DNA from: Arcobacter sp.
Lineage (GTDB): Bacteria; Campylobacterota; Campylobacteria; Campylobacterales; Arcobacteraceae
Direction of reading: 5' to 3'
DNA: 64,000 bases
Assembly (NCBI GenBank): GCA_020048055.1
Contig: JAIFNA010000009.1
Coordinates: forward strand, 124,001 to 188,000
The translations under genes were made by a program, and so were the position numbers. The notes beneath the pieces were generated by a model. That model ran no database searches. It saw nothing but the letters and a program-made list of their open reading frames with translations, and was not told the origin of the DNA. The first letter of the stretch is position 1, and each line of letters starts with the position of its first letter. This document shows, piece by piece, positions 51,695 through 60,878 of this stretch.

Positions 51695-51916
51695 TTATGC
51701 AAACTTTTTTAAAATATCTTCGATATAAAGCTCCATTTTAGGTGAGCCAAAATCATCTTTTGCACTTTTACAGCACCCACAAGCACTCCCTGCATCTGTT
51801 AGATTTTCAATATCTTCTAAAGTTTTTGCACTTTGTTCTTTTATTGCATGGACTATCTCGCCTAAAGTTACTTTTTTACAATCACAAACTCTATGACTAA
51901 AATGGAAAGTTGCCAT
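51695..51916 (-). CDS. BFD-like [2Fe-2S]-binding protein
   Basis: A 73-residue protein with the bacterioferritin-associated ferredoxin (BFD) pattern: VCDCKKVTLGEIVHAI (C-x-C) and, 30 residues on, GSACGCCKSA (C-x-x-C arrangement within CGCC). BFD domains bind a [2Fe-2S] cluster and serve in iron release or redox transfer. Its ATG shares a base with the stop of the TerB-DnaJ gene. No bacterioferritin gene is nearby. Confidence 0.82.
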   Translation of the reverse strand: MATFHFSHRVCDCKKVTLGEIVHAIKEQSAKTLEDIENLTDAGSACGCCKSAKDDFGSPKMELYIEDILKKFA

Positions 51917-52671
51917 TATATACCTCTATTTTTTTTGATTGTTTCGTATGCTTCATTTATATCTTGAAGTTTATTTGTAGCTTTATCTATTGTGCTTTGA
52001 TCAGCACCTTGTCCTGTTATTACATCTGGGTGATATTGTTTTACAAGTTTTCTGTATTGTTTTTTAAGCTCTTCATTTGAGCTATCTTTTGTGGTTTCTA
52101 GTACTTCGTACGCTCTATTTAAATCCATTTTTGTTTGGTTTTGTTTTGCACTTAGATAATCTTCAAAGTTTCTAATCATAGAGTCTAAGTCTTGTTTTTT
52201 AATCTCAATCGCATTTGCGATATCTTCAATAATCATAAACTCAGCTTTACTAAATTCACCATCAATAAATGCAAGATTTAGAAGGTATTGAAGCACTTTT
52301 AATCTTTTTTGGTAATCACTTTTTGTTAACTTTAGATATTTTTTTGCAATCTCAATTGTATTTGTAAAAGTCTCTTTTTCAATTGTATAAATCTCTTTGA
52401 GTTTAATTCGTATCTCTTGATCATTTTCAAAAACAAGTGAGATATCTGTAAAGATATTACTTAATAATTCAGCCTCAAGCTCACAAACATTTCCATCAGC
52501 CTTTGATACTTTTGCCATCAAAGCTATTAAAAGTCCAGCTTCATGCTCTTTTAAATCACCTTGTAATTTTTGTTTTACATTTATTTTGATATGTCTAAAA
52601 TCTTGTTTATGATAATCCTTGTTTAGCAACACAAAGATGATTACTACTGCTATAAAAATTGCTATTTCCAC
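51916..52671 (-). CDS. membrane-anchored TerB-DnaJ (DjlA-like) co-chaperone
   Basis: A 251-residue protein laid out like DjlA: an N-terminal membrane helix (about 3-17), a TerB-like helical domain (about 40-165, GLLIALMAKVSKADGNVCELE and FIDGEFSKAEF), and a C-terminal J domain (about 183-250) with the HPD triad in YRKLVKQYHPDVI. It should stimulate DnaK at the inner membrane. AAAAAGGGGAAAAAG precedes the start region. It is the first gene of the minus-strand operon and has a divergent promoter shared with tatB. Confidence 0.88.
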   Translation of the reverse strand: MEIAIFIAVVIIFVLLNKDYHKQDFRHIKINVKQKLQGDLKEHEAGLLIALMAKVSKADGNVCELEAELLSNIFTDISLVFENDQEIRIKLKEIYTIEKETFTNTIEIAKKYLKLTKSDYQKRLKVLQYLLNLAFIDGEFSKAEFMIIEDIANAIEIKKQDLDSMIRNFEDYLSAKQNQTKMDLNRAYEVLETTKDSSNEELKKQYRKLVKQYHPDVITGQGADQSTIDKATNKLQDINEAYETIKKNRGI

Positions 52672-52702
52672 TTCTTTTTCCCCTTTAATTTTTTTAAAAA
52701 TT

Positions 52703-52738
52703 GGGTGGATTTTATCTTAGTTTTGATAAAATCCACCC
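52703..52738. promoter_or_regulatory. divergent promoters within a 14-bp inverted repeat (djlA-like / tatB)
   Basis: GGGTGGATTTTATC (52703-52716) and GATAAAATCCACCC (52725-52738) are perfect complements with eight bases between. The arms contain a -10 TAAAAT on each strand: plus 52727-52732, minus 52714-52709. Both genes start 30 to 40 bases outside the repeat. It lies between divergent gene starts, so it is not a terminator. Confidence 0.7.
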
Positions 52739-52768
52739 TTTGAAAATTGTCTAATAAAGGTTATATAT

Positions 52769-53104
52769 ATGTTTGGTTTAGGAATTACTGAGATTTTTGT
52801 TATTTTGATTGTTGCTGTTATTGCACTTGGACCTGAGAAACTTCCAACGGTTGCTGTTGATGTTGCTAGGTTCTTAAAAAAACTAAAAGGTGGCATTGAA
52901 GATGCAAAATCTGCACTTGATAGCGAATTAAATCTTTCAGGTTTAAAAGATGAAGCAAATAACCTAAAAGGTCATATGAATTTTGAAAGATTGGCAAATC
53001 TTGATTTAGATGAGCCAAAAAAAGATGAACAAAAACCAGAGGTAAAAGTTGAAATAAAAACTGAACCTAAAGGGGAAATTAAAAAAGAGGAGACTAAAGC
53101 GTAA
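52769..53104 (+). CDS. tatB: Sec-independent translocase subunit TatB
   Basis: A 111-residue protein with one N-terminal membrane helix (about 4-20) opening FGLGITEIFVILIVAVIALGPEKLP, shown here over two pieces of the TatA/B signature, an amphipathic helix (VAVDVARFLKKLKGGIEDAK) and a long charged tail. The GPEKLP hinge and length favour TatB over TatA. With TatC it forms the receptor for folded twin-arginine substrates. tatC follows with one shared base. No tatA is in the window. Confidence 0.9.
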   Translation: MFGLGITEIFVILIVAVIALGPEKLPTVAVDVARFLKKLKGGIEDAKSALDSELNLSGLKDEANNLKGHMNFERLANLDLDEPKKDEQKPEVKVEIKTEPKGEIKKEETKA

Positions 53105-53847
53105 TGTTTCAAGATTTAAAACCACACTTAGCAGACCTGCAAAAAAGATTAATAATAATAGCACTTACACTACTTGTGATGTTTTTTGTTGCTTTTTCAA
53201 ATTATGAGCCAATTTTGGAGTGGATTTTAGAACCTGTAAAATCTGTTTTACCAAAAGGTTCTCAAATGATAGCAATTGAGCTTGGTGAGACATTTTTCAC
53301 CGCAGTTTTGGTTTCATTTTTTGCTGCATTTTTTGCATCTTTACCTGTAATTTTTTGGCAATTGTGGTTATTTTTAGCTCCAGGACTCTATTCAAATGAG
53401 AAAAAAATAATAGTTCCATTTGTAATTGGCGCTACTTTTATGTTTGCTATGGGTGCAATGTTTTCATACTATATTGTTGTACCACTTGGTTTTGCATTTT
53501 TGGTTGAATTTGGATCAGCTGTTGTATCTGTAACACCTAGTATTGGAGCTTATGTATCATTTTTTATTAAAATCGTATTTGGTTTTGGAATTGCATTTGA
53601 GCTTCCTGTAATCACTTTTTTCCTAGCCGTAATTGGTGTCGTGAATGACCAAATGTTAAAAGATTTTTTTAGATATGCAATTGTTGTTATTTTTATTGTA
53701 GCTGCACTTTTAACTCCACCTGATGTTGTTAGTCAATTATTGATGGCTGCTCCACTAATCATACTTTATGGTGTGTCAATTATTATAGCTAGAATATTTA
53801 ATCCAGCTCACAAACAAGAGGAACACACAGAAGAAGATGAAGCCTAA
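53104..53847 (+). CDS. tatC: Sec-independent translocase subunit TatC
   Basis: A 247-residue protein with six membrane helices. LKPHLADLQKRLIII at the start contains the conserved (H)-L-x-x-L-(R)-K/R-R motif, and ASLPVIFWQLWLFLAPGLYSNEKK is the classical first periplasmic loop region. It binds the twin-arginine signal peptide. The C-terminal tail is acidic (EEHTEEDEA). It overlaps queA by 11 bases. Confidence 0.96.
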   Translation: MFQDLKPHLADLQKRLIIIALTLLVMFFVAFSNYEPILEWILEPVKSVLPKGSQMIAIELGETFFTAVLVSFFAAFFASLPVIFWQLWLFLAPGLYSNEKKIIVPFVIGATFMFAMGAMFSYYIVVPLGFAFLVEFGSAVVSVTPSIGAYVSFFIKIVFGFGIAFELPVITFFLAVIGVVNDQMLKDFFRYAIVVIFIVAALLTPPDVVSQLLMAAPLIILYGVSIIIARIFNPAHKQEEHTEEDEA

Positions 53848-54880
53848 TCTTCAAGACCCACTAAAAACTTCAAGCTATGACTATTTTTTACCAAAAGAGC
53901 TCATAGCTTCCCATCCACTTAAAAATCCAAGTGATGCTAAACTTTTGGTTTATAACCGATTAACAAAAGAGATTATCCATACAAATTTTCACCAAATAAT
54001 CGATTTTATACCTGATGGTGTTGATATTTTTTTAAATGATACGAAAGTTATAAAAGCAAGGATTTTTGGTGAAAAAGTTAGTGGTGGGAAAATTGAATTA
54101 CTTTTAAATAAACCTCATATTGATGATAGCTTTATGGTTTTTATAAAAGGGAGAGTTAAAAAAGGGACGGTTTTAAATTTTGATAAAAAACTTTATTGTG
54201 AGGTATTGGATATTTTTGAAGATGGAAGTAGGATTGTTTATTTTTGGAGAGATAACGAAGATAAAAAAAGATTAAATTTTATAGAATTGATAGATATTTT
54301 AAATCAAATTGGACACATTCCGCTTCCGCACTATCTAAACAGGGACGATGAGGAGGCAGATGAGCTTGATTACCAAACGCTATTTGCCAAAAATTATGGA
54401 GCAGTTGCGGCACCAACGGCATCTTTGCACTTTACTAGTGAAACTTTTAAATCTTTGGAGGAGAAGTTTAAATTGTACTATTTAACGCTACATGTTGGAG
54501 CTGGTACTTTTAAACCTGTTGATGTTGAAAATATACTAGAACACCCAATGCATAGTGAGTATTTTCATATCCCAAATGATTCAAAAAAAGCACTTTTGGA
54601 AAAAAATAAAATCTTAGCTGTTGGAACAACAGTTACAAGAACCTTAGAGTTTGCAAACAAAACGAAAAGTTACAGTGGTGAAGCCAATATTTTTTTAAAT
54701 CCCATAAATCCGCCACAAATTGTTGATTATTTACTTACAAATTTTCACCTGCCAAAATCAACTCTTATTATGCTTGTAGCCTCATTTATAGGACTTGAAG
54801 AGACTTTAAGAGTTTATGACGAAGCTATAAAAAATAACTATCGGTTTTTCTCTTACGGCGATGGGATGCTCATTATTTAG
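53837..54880 (+). CDS. queA: S-adenosylmethionine:tRNA ribosyltransferase-isomerase
   Basis: A 347-residue QueA with SYDYFLPKELIASHPL at the start, FLNDTKVIKARIFG, HIPLPHYLNRDDEEADELDYQT, AVAAPTASLHFT, LHVGAGTFKPV and the C-terminal TNFHLPKSTLIMLV. It transfers the ribosyl part of SAM to preQ1-modified tRNA to make epoxyqueuosine. Its co-transcription with tatBC by overlap is a chance-looking pairing found in related genomes, not a functional link that I know of. Confidence 0.96.
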   Translation: MKPNLQDPLKTSSYDYFLPKELIASHPLKNPSDAKLLVYNRLTKEIIHTNFHQIIDFIPDGVDIFLNDTKVIKARIFGEKVSGGKIELLLNKPHIDDSFMVFIKGRVKKGTVLNFDKKLYCEVLDIFEDGSRIVYFWRDNEDKKRLNFIELIDILNQIGHIPLPHYLNRDDEEADELDYQTLFAKNYGAVAAPTASLHFTSETFKSLEEKFKLYYLTLHVGAGTFKPVDVENILEHPMHSEYFHIPNDSKKALLEKNKILAVGTTVTRTLEFANKTKSYSGEANIFLNPINPPQIVDYLLTNFHLPKSTLIMLVASFIGLEETLRVYDEAIKNNYRFFSYGDGMLII

Positions 54881-54919
54881 CTATTTTTCCCTTTCAGCAC
54901 TTTTAGTAAATTGTTTTGT

Positions 54920-54925
54920 TAAAAT
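54920..54925 (+). promoter_or_regulatory. possible -10 box of gltX
   Basis: TAAAAT at 54920-54925 preceded by TTTTGT. A second candidate, TATAAA, lies near 54982. The leader would be about 75 or 15 bases respectively. Confidence 0.35.
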
Positions 54926-55008
54926 AAAGAACAATAAATAATCATATAAATAAATTCTGGGTATCTTTTGAATCCCTTTTATATAAATACAACAAAGGAG
55001 AATATAAA

Positions 55009-56310
55009 TTGTTACGATTTGCACCAAGTCCAACTGGTGATATGCATATAGGTAACTTAAGAGTTGCGATATTAAACCATATCATCTCAAAACAAAAAAA
55101 TGAAGATTTAATTATAAGAATTGAAGATACAGACAAGGAAAGGAATATTGACGGTAAAGATAAAGAGATTTTGGAAATTCTAAATCTATTTTCAATCGAC
55201 TATAAACAAGTATTTCATCAAAGCAACAATCTAAAATATCACCAACAAATAGCAATGCAACTTTTAATTGATAAAAAAGCATTTAATTGTTTTTGTAGTG
55301 ATGAGGCTTTAGAAAATGATAGAGAGAAATTGAAAAGTGAAGGGAAACCATATAGATATAGTGGTTTTTGTGAAGATTTAAGTGATGAACTTACATTTGG
55401 ACTTGACGCTCCTTTTACAGTTCGTCTAAAAAAGCCAACTCACGATATAAGTTTCAAAGATACAGTAAAAGGTGAGTTTAACTATAAACCATTTGATGTT
55501 GATAGTTTTGTAATTCTAAGAACAGATAAAACTCCAACTTACAATTTTGCTTGTGCTATTGATGATATGCTTACAGATATAAGTACAGTTATAAGGGGTG
55601 AAGACCACTTATCAAATACTCCAAAGCAGATCCACATTAGAGAACAAATTGGTTACCTAAAAGAGATTGAATATATCCATTTACCTGTTATTTTAAATAA
55701 AGAAACTGGTAAAAAAATGAGTAAACGTGATGATGCTTCAAGTGTGAAATGGCTTATTAGTGAAGGGTTTTTACCATCAGCAATAGCAAATTATCTTATC
55801 CTTTTGGGTTACAATCCGCCTTGTGAGATTTTTAGTGTTGAAGAGGCAATTGAGTGGTTTGATATAAGTAAAATCTCAAAAAGTTCAGCAAAATTCGATA
55901 TGGAAAAATTAAGATTTATAAATCGTGAACATATCAAAAATCTTGATAATATGAGACTTTCCAAGATACTTGGATTTGCTGATGATGAGATAGGAAAATT
56001 GGCTAAAGTTTTTATGGAGGAATCAAACACAATAAATGATTTAAAAAACAAAATTGCCCCTATTTTTGCACCAAAAGAGTCACTCGATGGATTTACTGAA
56101 GAGTTGGAATTAATTAAAAAATGTATAGAAGACGCGCCATTTTTTGATAAATTTGAAGAACTTAAAAAATATGTGAGTGAAAAAACAGGACTTAAAGGGA
56201 AAAATTTTTTTATGCCACTCAGGTTTGCCTTAACTGGAGCTTCACATGGTCCAAACTTAAGTGAGATTTATCCATATATTAAAAATTATTTAGGGGAGAT
56301 TATAAAATGA
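55009..56310 (+). CDS. gltX: glutamyl-tRNA synthetase (GltX1/GltX2 type unresolved)
   Basis: A 433-residue class I synthetase with [16 protein letters not shown] (HIGH-type motif), [10 protein letters not shown] and the KMSKR loop ([12 protein letters not shown]). The start is TTG at 55009, eight bases after AAGGAG. Campylobacterota usually have two GluRS enzymes, one of which charges tRNA-Gln with Glu for later amidation. This copy is the short form, but which specificity it has cannot be read from the sequence by eye. yggT overlaps its stop by ATGA. Confidence 0.92.
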   Translation: MLRFAPSPTGDMHIGNLRVAILNHIISKQKNEDLIIRIEDTDKERNIDGKDKEILEILNLFSIDYKQVFHQSNNLKYHQQIAMQLLIDKKAFNCFCSDEALENDREKLKSEGKPYRYSGFCEDLSDELTFGLDAPFTVRLKKPTHDISFKDTVKGEFNYKPFDVDSFVILRTDKTPTYNFACAIDDMLTDISTVIRGEDHLSNTPKQIHIREQIGYLKEIEYIHLPVILNKETGKKMSKRDDASSVKWLISEGFLPSAIANYLILLGYNPPCEIFSVEEAIEWFDISKISKSSAKFDMEKLRFINREHIKNLDNMRLSKILGFADDEIGKLAKVFMEESNTINDLKNKIAPIFAPKESLDGFTEELELIKKCIEDAPFFDKFEELKKYVSEKTGLKGKNFFMPLRFALTGASHGPNLSEIYPYIKNYLGEIIK

Positions 56311-56582
56311 TTGATGCATTTACGATAGCTTTGGTGGAGGTATTTTTGATGATTATTTCACTTTATAAGTGGATTATAATTATCTCTGCCCTACTTTCAT
56401 GGGTTCAGCCAGACCCTTACAATCCAATTGTTCAGATGCTTTACAGATTAACAGAACCTGCTTATTCATTGGTTAGAAGATTTATCCCAACAGTTATTGG
56501 TGGACTTGATTTATCACCATTAATTTTGATTTTTGCTTTACAATTCTTAGAAATTTTTGTTGGCACTATGATTAGAGGTTAG
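56307..56582 (+). CDS. YggT family membrane protein
   Basis: A 91-residue protein with two membrane helices (about 10-32 and 68-88) and the YggT pattern [25 protein letters not shown] in the middle region, followed by [14 protein letters not shown]. The family is linked to cell division and osmotic tolerance in some bacteria, but its role is not firmly known. It overlaps gltX by four bases and is two bases from the lytic transglycosylase gene. Confidence 0.9.
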   Translation: MIDAFTIALVEVFLMIISLYKWIIIISALLSWVQPDPYNPIVQMLYRLTEPAYSLVRRFIPTVIGGLDLSPLILIFALQFLEIFVGTMIRG

Positions 56583-56584
56583 CG

Positions 56585-58279
56585 ATGTTTTTTAAATTGA
56601 AATTTTTATTTCTAATCTGTTTTGTTTTTCTAAATCTTTATGGAAATGAGGCAAATGGAACAAAAAAAAGTGAAACTCAAAAGATAACAAAAGAGTGGAT
56701 TAAAAGCAAGCCAAAAGGTCATATAAGAGATTTCTATCTTTGGAGATATCTTGACCACAATAGTAGCGAAAGTGAAGTAATTTGGGCTCTTAGTGAAGCT
56801 AGCAATGCAAATCACAAAATCTTTTTTAAGTACACAAAAAAAGCTAAAGATGATGGGACAAATTTTGCTTTAGAGTGCTTAAATATGCCAACAAATAAAC
56901 TTATTGAAACTGATGGAAGCTGTATTAATATTGGTCTTAGCATACTTGAAGCAACAGATTTAAAAGGTGAAAAATTAGCCACTGTGATTGAGAAAATTAA
57001 ACAAGATAATCTTAAAAAAACAGAAAAATTACAGATAATTAATTCAGATATCCCTTTTGAAAGTTTAATAAATAGCTCCTCAAATGAGATATTTTTTGGT
57101 ACATTTAGTGAGGTTGGTAAAAATTTTAGAGTTCAATATTTTAATGCAGAACTTCCAAAAGAACTTATCGTTAAACTTCAAAATGACAAAGTTAAATTTA
57201 AACAATTTTTAAAAACTACAATAACTACACCTCAAATAACAACTTTACAGCAATCATTTTTCGATGTAAATACTACAAAACTTGATTTTGATGATGTGTT
57301 TTTTTTGGCAATGAATGGTGTTAAGCACGATAGAAATGATGTAGCACTAAAATATCTTGAGGTTGCTTTTAAAAAAGCGTATCATAAATTTGACCAAGAT
57401 AATGTTTTATTTTGGCAATACAGATTAACTAATGATAAAAGATTTTTAACCTCGTTAGCTGATAGTTGGGATATTAATATCTACTCTGTATTAGCAAAAG
57501 ATGAATTAAAGCTTGAGATAAAAAATGCGGTTTATGATTTTAATGAAACAACCGGATATAAATTTGCAGATGCAAACAATATAGATGTAAATACTACATC
57601 ATTTGATACAAAAGACCCATTTGCTTGGAGGGCAGTTGTTACCGATGTTAAAGATTTAAATAGTACAAAAATGGAGAAATATCGATCAATTTTTAATACA
57701 AAAGAGACCTTGGGACACTTAACTGTTTTGGAAGAGAAATACAATAAACAAAAAATAAGTTATTTTCCAAATCCATTTAGCGAATATATAAAAGATTACT
57801 CAATCCATAGACAAGCACTTATAAATGCACTTGCACGTCAAGAAAGTCGTTTTGTGCAAGCCTCATTGTCTTCATCATACGCAATGGGTGTTATGCAAAT
57901 CATGCCATTTTTGAGTGAAATTTTAGCAAAAGAATTAAACGAGCCTTATGATATTTTAAATCAATTTGATGCAAAAACGAATATTAGATATGCAAATCAA
58001 CACCTTAATTATCTTGAGCAAAAACTACCAAATGTACTTTTTGTATCTTATGCTTACAATGGTGGGATTGGATTTACAAACAGAATGCTACAAAGTGGAT
58101 TATTCAAAAAAGGTCCACATGAGCCATTTTTAAGTATGGAACTAGTGAATTATGATGAATCGAAAAAATATGGTAAAAAAGTTTTACTCAACTACCTAAT
58201 CTATTTTAACAAATTAAGTAGTGAAAAGATTACACTTTCTACTCTCCTTGAAAAGATAAGCTCACCTTACCTAGATTAA
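56585..58279 (+). CDS. soluble lytic murein transglycosylase (Slt-like)
   Basis: A 564-residue exported protein with signal peptide (1-20), a long helical superhelical region (about 30-400) and a C-terminal SLT domain. The catalytic glutamate is E420 in LARQESRFVQA; MGVMQIMPF and SYAYNGG complete the site. It cleaves the glycan strand of peptidoglycan to 1,6-anhydromuropeptides. Its last 41 bases overlap the 3' end of the convergent lipoprotein gene. Confidence 0.92.
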   Translation: MFFKLKFLFLICFVFLNLYGNEANGTKKSETQKITKEWIKSKPKGHIRDFYLWRYLDHNSSESEVIWALSEASNANHKIFFKYTKKAKDDGTNFALECLNMPTNKLIETDGSCINIGLSILEATDLKGEKLATVIEKIKQDNLKKTEKLQIINSDIPFESLINSSSNEIFFGTFSEVGKNFRVQYFNAELPKELIVKLQNDKVKFKQFLKTTITTPQITTLQQSFFDVNTTKLDFDDVFFLAMNGVKHDRNDVALKYLEVAFKKAYHKFDQDNVLFWQYRLTNDKRFLTSLADSWDINIYSVLAKDELKLEIKNAVYDFNETTGYKFADANNIDVNTTSFDTKDPFAWRAVVTDVKDLNSTKMEKYRSIFNTKETLGHLTVLEEKYNKQKISYFPNPFSEYIKDYSIHRQALINALARQESRFVQASLSSSYAMGVMQIMPFLSEILAKELNEPYDILNQFDAKTNIRYANQHLNYLEQKLPNVLFVSYAYNGGIGFTNRMLQSGLFKKGPHEPFLSMELVNYDESKKYGKKVLLNYLIYFNKLSSEKITLSTLLEKISSPYLD

Positions 58280-58733
58280 TATTTTCATATTTTAAAATAA
58301 GAGAAGATTGATTTTTCTCTTTTTTAAAAGAAGCTATGTAATATTTACCATAAGGATTTTTCAAAGGTATATGGTCCCATAAATAATTTGTACTGTTTAA
58401 TTCATCTACTTTATCAATAGCTTTATCATTTAGTGTTAAAACATATTTTTTATTATTTAGGTATTTATTATTTTCATCTTCATTATCTTCAACTATATAT
58501 AATCCAATCAAAAAATTATTATATTCATCGTTGTATTTTTTTAAATCTGTACTATTTAGATATGTTGCGTTTATTATCGCTTTTGTTTCAAAAGAATTTA
58601 TAATATCGCCAGTTTTACTATATTCCAAACCTTTTTCATAAAGTGTATCACTTTGCAAAATATTTAATGTCGTACTTGAAACACATCCACTAAATAACAA
58701 CAAACTCCCACTTAGAATTGCTTTTTTAATCAT
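58239..58733 (-). CDS. small lipoprotein of unknown function
   Basis: A 164-residue protein with a lipoprotein signal: KKAILSGSLLLFSGC, with the lipidated Cys at 17. The mature part is rich in Asn, Asp, Lys and Tyr, with no known motif (LYIVEDNEDENNKYLNNKKYVL). It may be an outer-membrane lipoprotein. GGGG precedes the ATG. It is convergent with the lytic transglycosylase and overlaps its coding end by 41 bases. Confidence 0.75.
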   Translation of the reverse strand: MIKKAILSGSLLLFSGCVSSTTLNILQSDTLYEKGLEYSKTGDIINSFETKAIINATYLNSTDLKKYNDEYNNFLIGLYIVEDNEDENNKYLNNKKYVLTLNDKAIDKVDELNSTNYLWDHIPLKNPYGKYYIASFKKEKNQSSLILKYENINLGKVSLSFQGE

Positions 58734-58756
58734 TTAAAACCCCCTGATTTACCATC

Positions 58757-58780
58757 ATTATATAATAACTTAGGTAAAAT
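58757..58780. promoter_or_regulatory. divergent -10 region between the lipoprotein gene and fbp
   Basis: The palindrome ATTATATAAT (58757-58766) contains TATAAT on both strands. A second plus-strand -10, TAAAAT, lies at 58775-58780, 31 bases before the fbp ATG. The minus-strand box serves the lipoprotein gene. Confidence 0.5.
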
Positions 58781-58810
58781 ATTTGGCTAATTAAAGAGAA
58801 GGAATATGAT

Positions 58811-59656
58811 ATGGATATGATACTAGATGCCATCAAAAAGGCAAGTATAGAGATAAAAAATTTAATTGAGACAGGTGATACTGGAAAAAGCCAAAACCAA
58901 AATAGCACAGGAGATACACAACTAAAACTAGATATCGCCAGTGATGAAATTATTGAAAGTTATTTTAAAAAATTATCAAATGTTAAAGCAATAGTAAGTG
59001 AAGAGCAAGAAAGTGTTATTGATATTAATCAAAATGGTGAATATCTAATAGCGTACGACCCACTTGATGGAAGTAGTTTGGTTGATGTAAATCTTTCTGT
59101 TGGTTCAATTTATGGTATTTACAAAGATGACTTTAAAGGTTCAAATATTGTTGCATCTATTTATGTTGTTTTTGGTCCTAGGGTTGAGCTTGTTTATTGT
59201 GATGGAGTAAGTGTAAAGATGTTTAGATTGCAAAATGGCGAATTTAACTATATTCAAGATATTAAACTTTATGAAATCGGGAAACTTCAAGCACCAGGCT
59301 CAACACAACAATGTTGGTATCCATATCACAAAACAATGATTGACGATTTTTTTAAAGCAGGATATAGACTTAGATATAGCGGGGGAATGGTTCCTGATCT
59401 TCATCAGATTTTATTAAAAGGTGGCGGATTGTTCTCGTATCCATCAACAACAGATTTACCAAAAGGCAAATTAAGACAACTGTTCGAAGTTTTCCCATTT
59501 GCTCTTGTTTATAAATGCGCCGGAGGTGGAGCAATTGATGGTAAACATGATCTTTTATCTATAAAAACATTACATATCCACGATACTTCACCTTGTTTTT
59601 TTGGAAGCAATGATGAGATAAAAAAAGTTATAGAAGTTTACAAAAATAATGGCTAA
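58811..59656 (+). CDS. fbp: fructose-1,6-bisphosphatase class I
   Basis: A 281-residue enzyme, shorter than the usual 330, as in other Campylobacterota. [21 protein letters not shown] and the metal-binding [19 protein letters not shown] are clear, as are [19 protein letters not shown] and [11 protein letters not shown]. It removes the 1-phosphate of fructose-1,6-bisphosphate in gluconeogenesis. ATG at 58811 is seven bases after AAGGA. It overlaps the small cysteine protein gene by eight bases. Confidence 0.95.
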   Translation: MDMILDAIKKASIEIKNLIETGDTGKSQNQNSTGDTQLKLDIASDEIIESYFKKLSNVKAIVSEEQESVIDINQNGEYLIAYDPLDGSSLVDVNLSVGSIYGIYKDDFKGSNIVASIYVVFGPRVELVYCDGVSVKMFRLQNGEFNYIQDIKLYEIGKLQAPGSTQQCWYPYHKTMIDDFFKAGYRLRYSGGMVPDLHQILLKGGGLFSYPSTTDLPKGKLRQLFEVFPFALVYKCAGGGAIDGKHDLLSIKTLHIHDTSPCFFGSNDEIKKVIEVYKNNG

Positions 59657-59855
59657 TCAAGAAAACGAGGAGCTTGATAGATGGGAAGAAGCCCTTATAA
59701 ATCAAATAGAGATTTTAGAAAATTGTCAAACATCCAAAATGTTAGAGAGTTGTTTTAATTGTGAATTTTTACTTGATTGTAGTGTTAGAAAATCTTATAT
59801 TAAAGCTGTATATGAAAGTATGAATAAAGGCGCAGGTGGTGGGTTTGAATTTTAA
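59649..59855 (+). CDS. small conserved cysteine-containing protein, 68 aa
   Basis: A 68-residue acidic protein of unknown function. Four cysteines occur: C29, C40, C43 and C49 region ([18 protein letters not shown]), a possible metal or cluster site. A small protein of this kind lies beside fbp in other campylobacters, as I recall. It ends in KGAGGGFEF, and its final codons form the first arm of an intrinsic terminator. Confidence 0.78.
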   Translation: MANQENEELDRWEEALINQIEILENCQTSKMLESCFNCEFLLDCSVRKSYIKAVYESMNKGAGGGFEF

Positions 59856-59872
59856 ACCCACTTTTATATTTT
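59839..59872 (+). terminator. intrinsic terminator of the fbp operon
   Basis: GTGGGTTT (59839-59846) pairs with AAACCCAC (59854-59861) around a seven-base loop, followed by TTTTATATTTT. The stop codon spans the loop and second arm. Confidence 0.82.
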
Positions 59873-59878
59873 AAAATC

Positions 59879-60748
59879 TTATGAGTTCCTAAGCTCTAAA
59901 TACTCAGACGGAATCAAATAATCTTTTGATTTTATCAGTTCGCTATAAAATCCATGTTCATATCCCAGCTTGTAAAGTGTATCTAATGCTTCATATTGTA
60001 AATCACTAAGCTCAATTGAATCATCATTTGCATAGAGTCCAAGATATGTTTGTAAAGTTTCATAATTAACCCTTACAAGTTCCCGCTCAATTAACATTTC
60101 TGAAAGTAATTTTTGATTGCTATTTGCAACTTTAACAGCTTTGATTAGTGTATTTTCATAATTAATAGCTCTATGAAGTGGGATGCTTCTCCTTAGGCAC
60201 ATTCCACCAAGTGGTAATGGAAGCTCTTTTCCAGCTAATTCTTGCCAAATATCCCAAAGTTCAACTTCAACTTCAAGTTCATTGTCGTAAGTTAAAATAG
60301 ATTCATGTATCAAAACTCCAGCATCCACTACGCCATCAAGTACTGCTTTTTCAATATCTAAAAAATTCATATAAGTTATTCTTGCATCTGGATATTTGAT
60401 TTTAAAAAGCAATGCATTTGTTGTGTATTCTCCACTAAGTGCAACTTTGAAGTTTTTTTTGAGTTTTTTATCTTTTAATTTTACTAATTTTGGTCCATAA
60501 CCGTTTCCAAAACTAACAGCTGTTCTTAGAAGTGCAAAATCTTTTTTTACAAAAGGATAAAGTGCAAAACTAATAGCACAAATATCGTAGATTCCTTTTA
60601 ATGTAGCTTGATTTAATGTTTCTATATCTAGTGCGATATTAGTAAAAGTTGCATCTTTTGGTGTAACCCAGCCAAATTTGATAGCATAATACATAAAAAT
60701 ATCATCAGCATCGGGGCTATGAGCCACAATAATTTCTTTTTTATCCAT
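59879..60748 (-). CDS. mqnD: 1,4-dihydroxy-6-naphthoate synthase (futalosine pathway)
   Basis: A 289-residue protein of the periplasmic-binding-protein fold, with AHSPDADDIFMYYAIKFGWV at the start, DICAISFALYPFV, GNGYGPKLV and LPLPLGGMCLRR. MqnD converts cyclic de-hypoxanthinylfutalosine to 1,4-dihydroxy-6-naphthoate, the last dedicated step of the futalosine route to menaquinone. This route is standard in Campylobacterota. AAAGGAATTTT precedes ATG, with a -10 at 60780-60775. Confidence 0.93.
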   Translation of the reverse strand: MDKKEIIVAHSPDADDIFMYYAIKFGWVTPKDATFTNIALDIETLNQATLKGIYDICAISFALYPFVKKDFALLRTAVSFGNGYGPKLVKLKDKKLKKNFKVALSGEYTTNALLFKIKYPDARITYMNFLDIEKAVLDGVVDAGVLIHESILTYDNELEVEVELWDIWQELAGKELPLPLGGMCLRRSIPLHRAINYENTLIKAVKVANSNQKLLSEMLIERELVRVNYETLQTYLGLYANDDSIELSDLQYEALDTLYKLGYEHGFYSELIKSKDYLIPSEYLELRNS

Positions 60749-60774
60749 AAAATTCCTTTGTGATTTGGGTTTGA

Positions 60775-60780
60775 ATTTTA
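60775..60780 (-). promoter_or_regulatory. -10 box of mqnD
   Basis: On the minus strand TAAAAT occupies 60780-60775 (context CTGATAAAATTC), 26 bases before the ATG. No obvious -35. Confidence 0.5.
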
Positions 60781-60878
60781 TCAGATTATTGTTTAACTGT
60801 ACTTCTGGGCATTTATTTTATGAATTTATTGATTGATGTATAGTTTGCAAGCAAGAGAAAATCTCAAGCCTGTATTTT

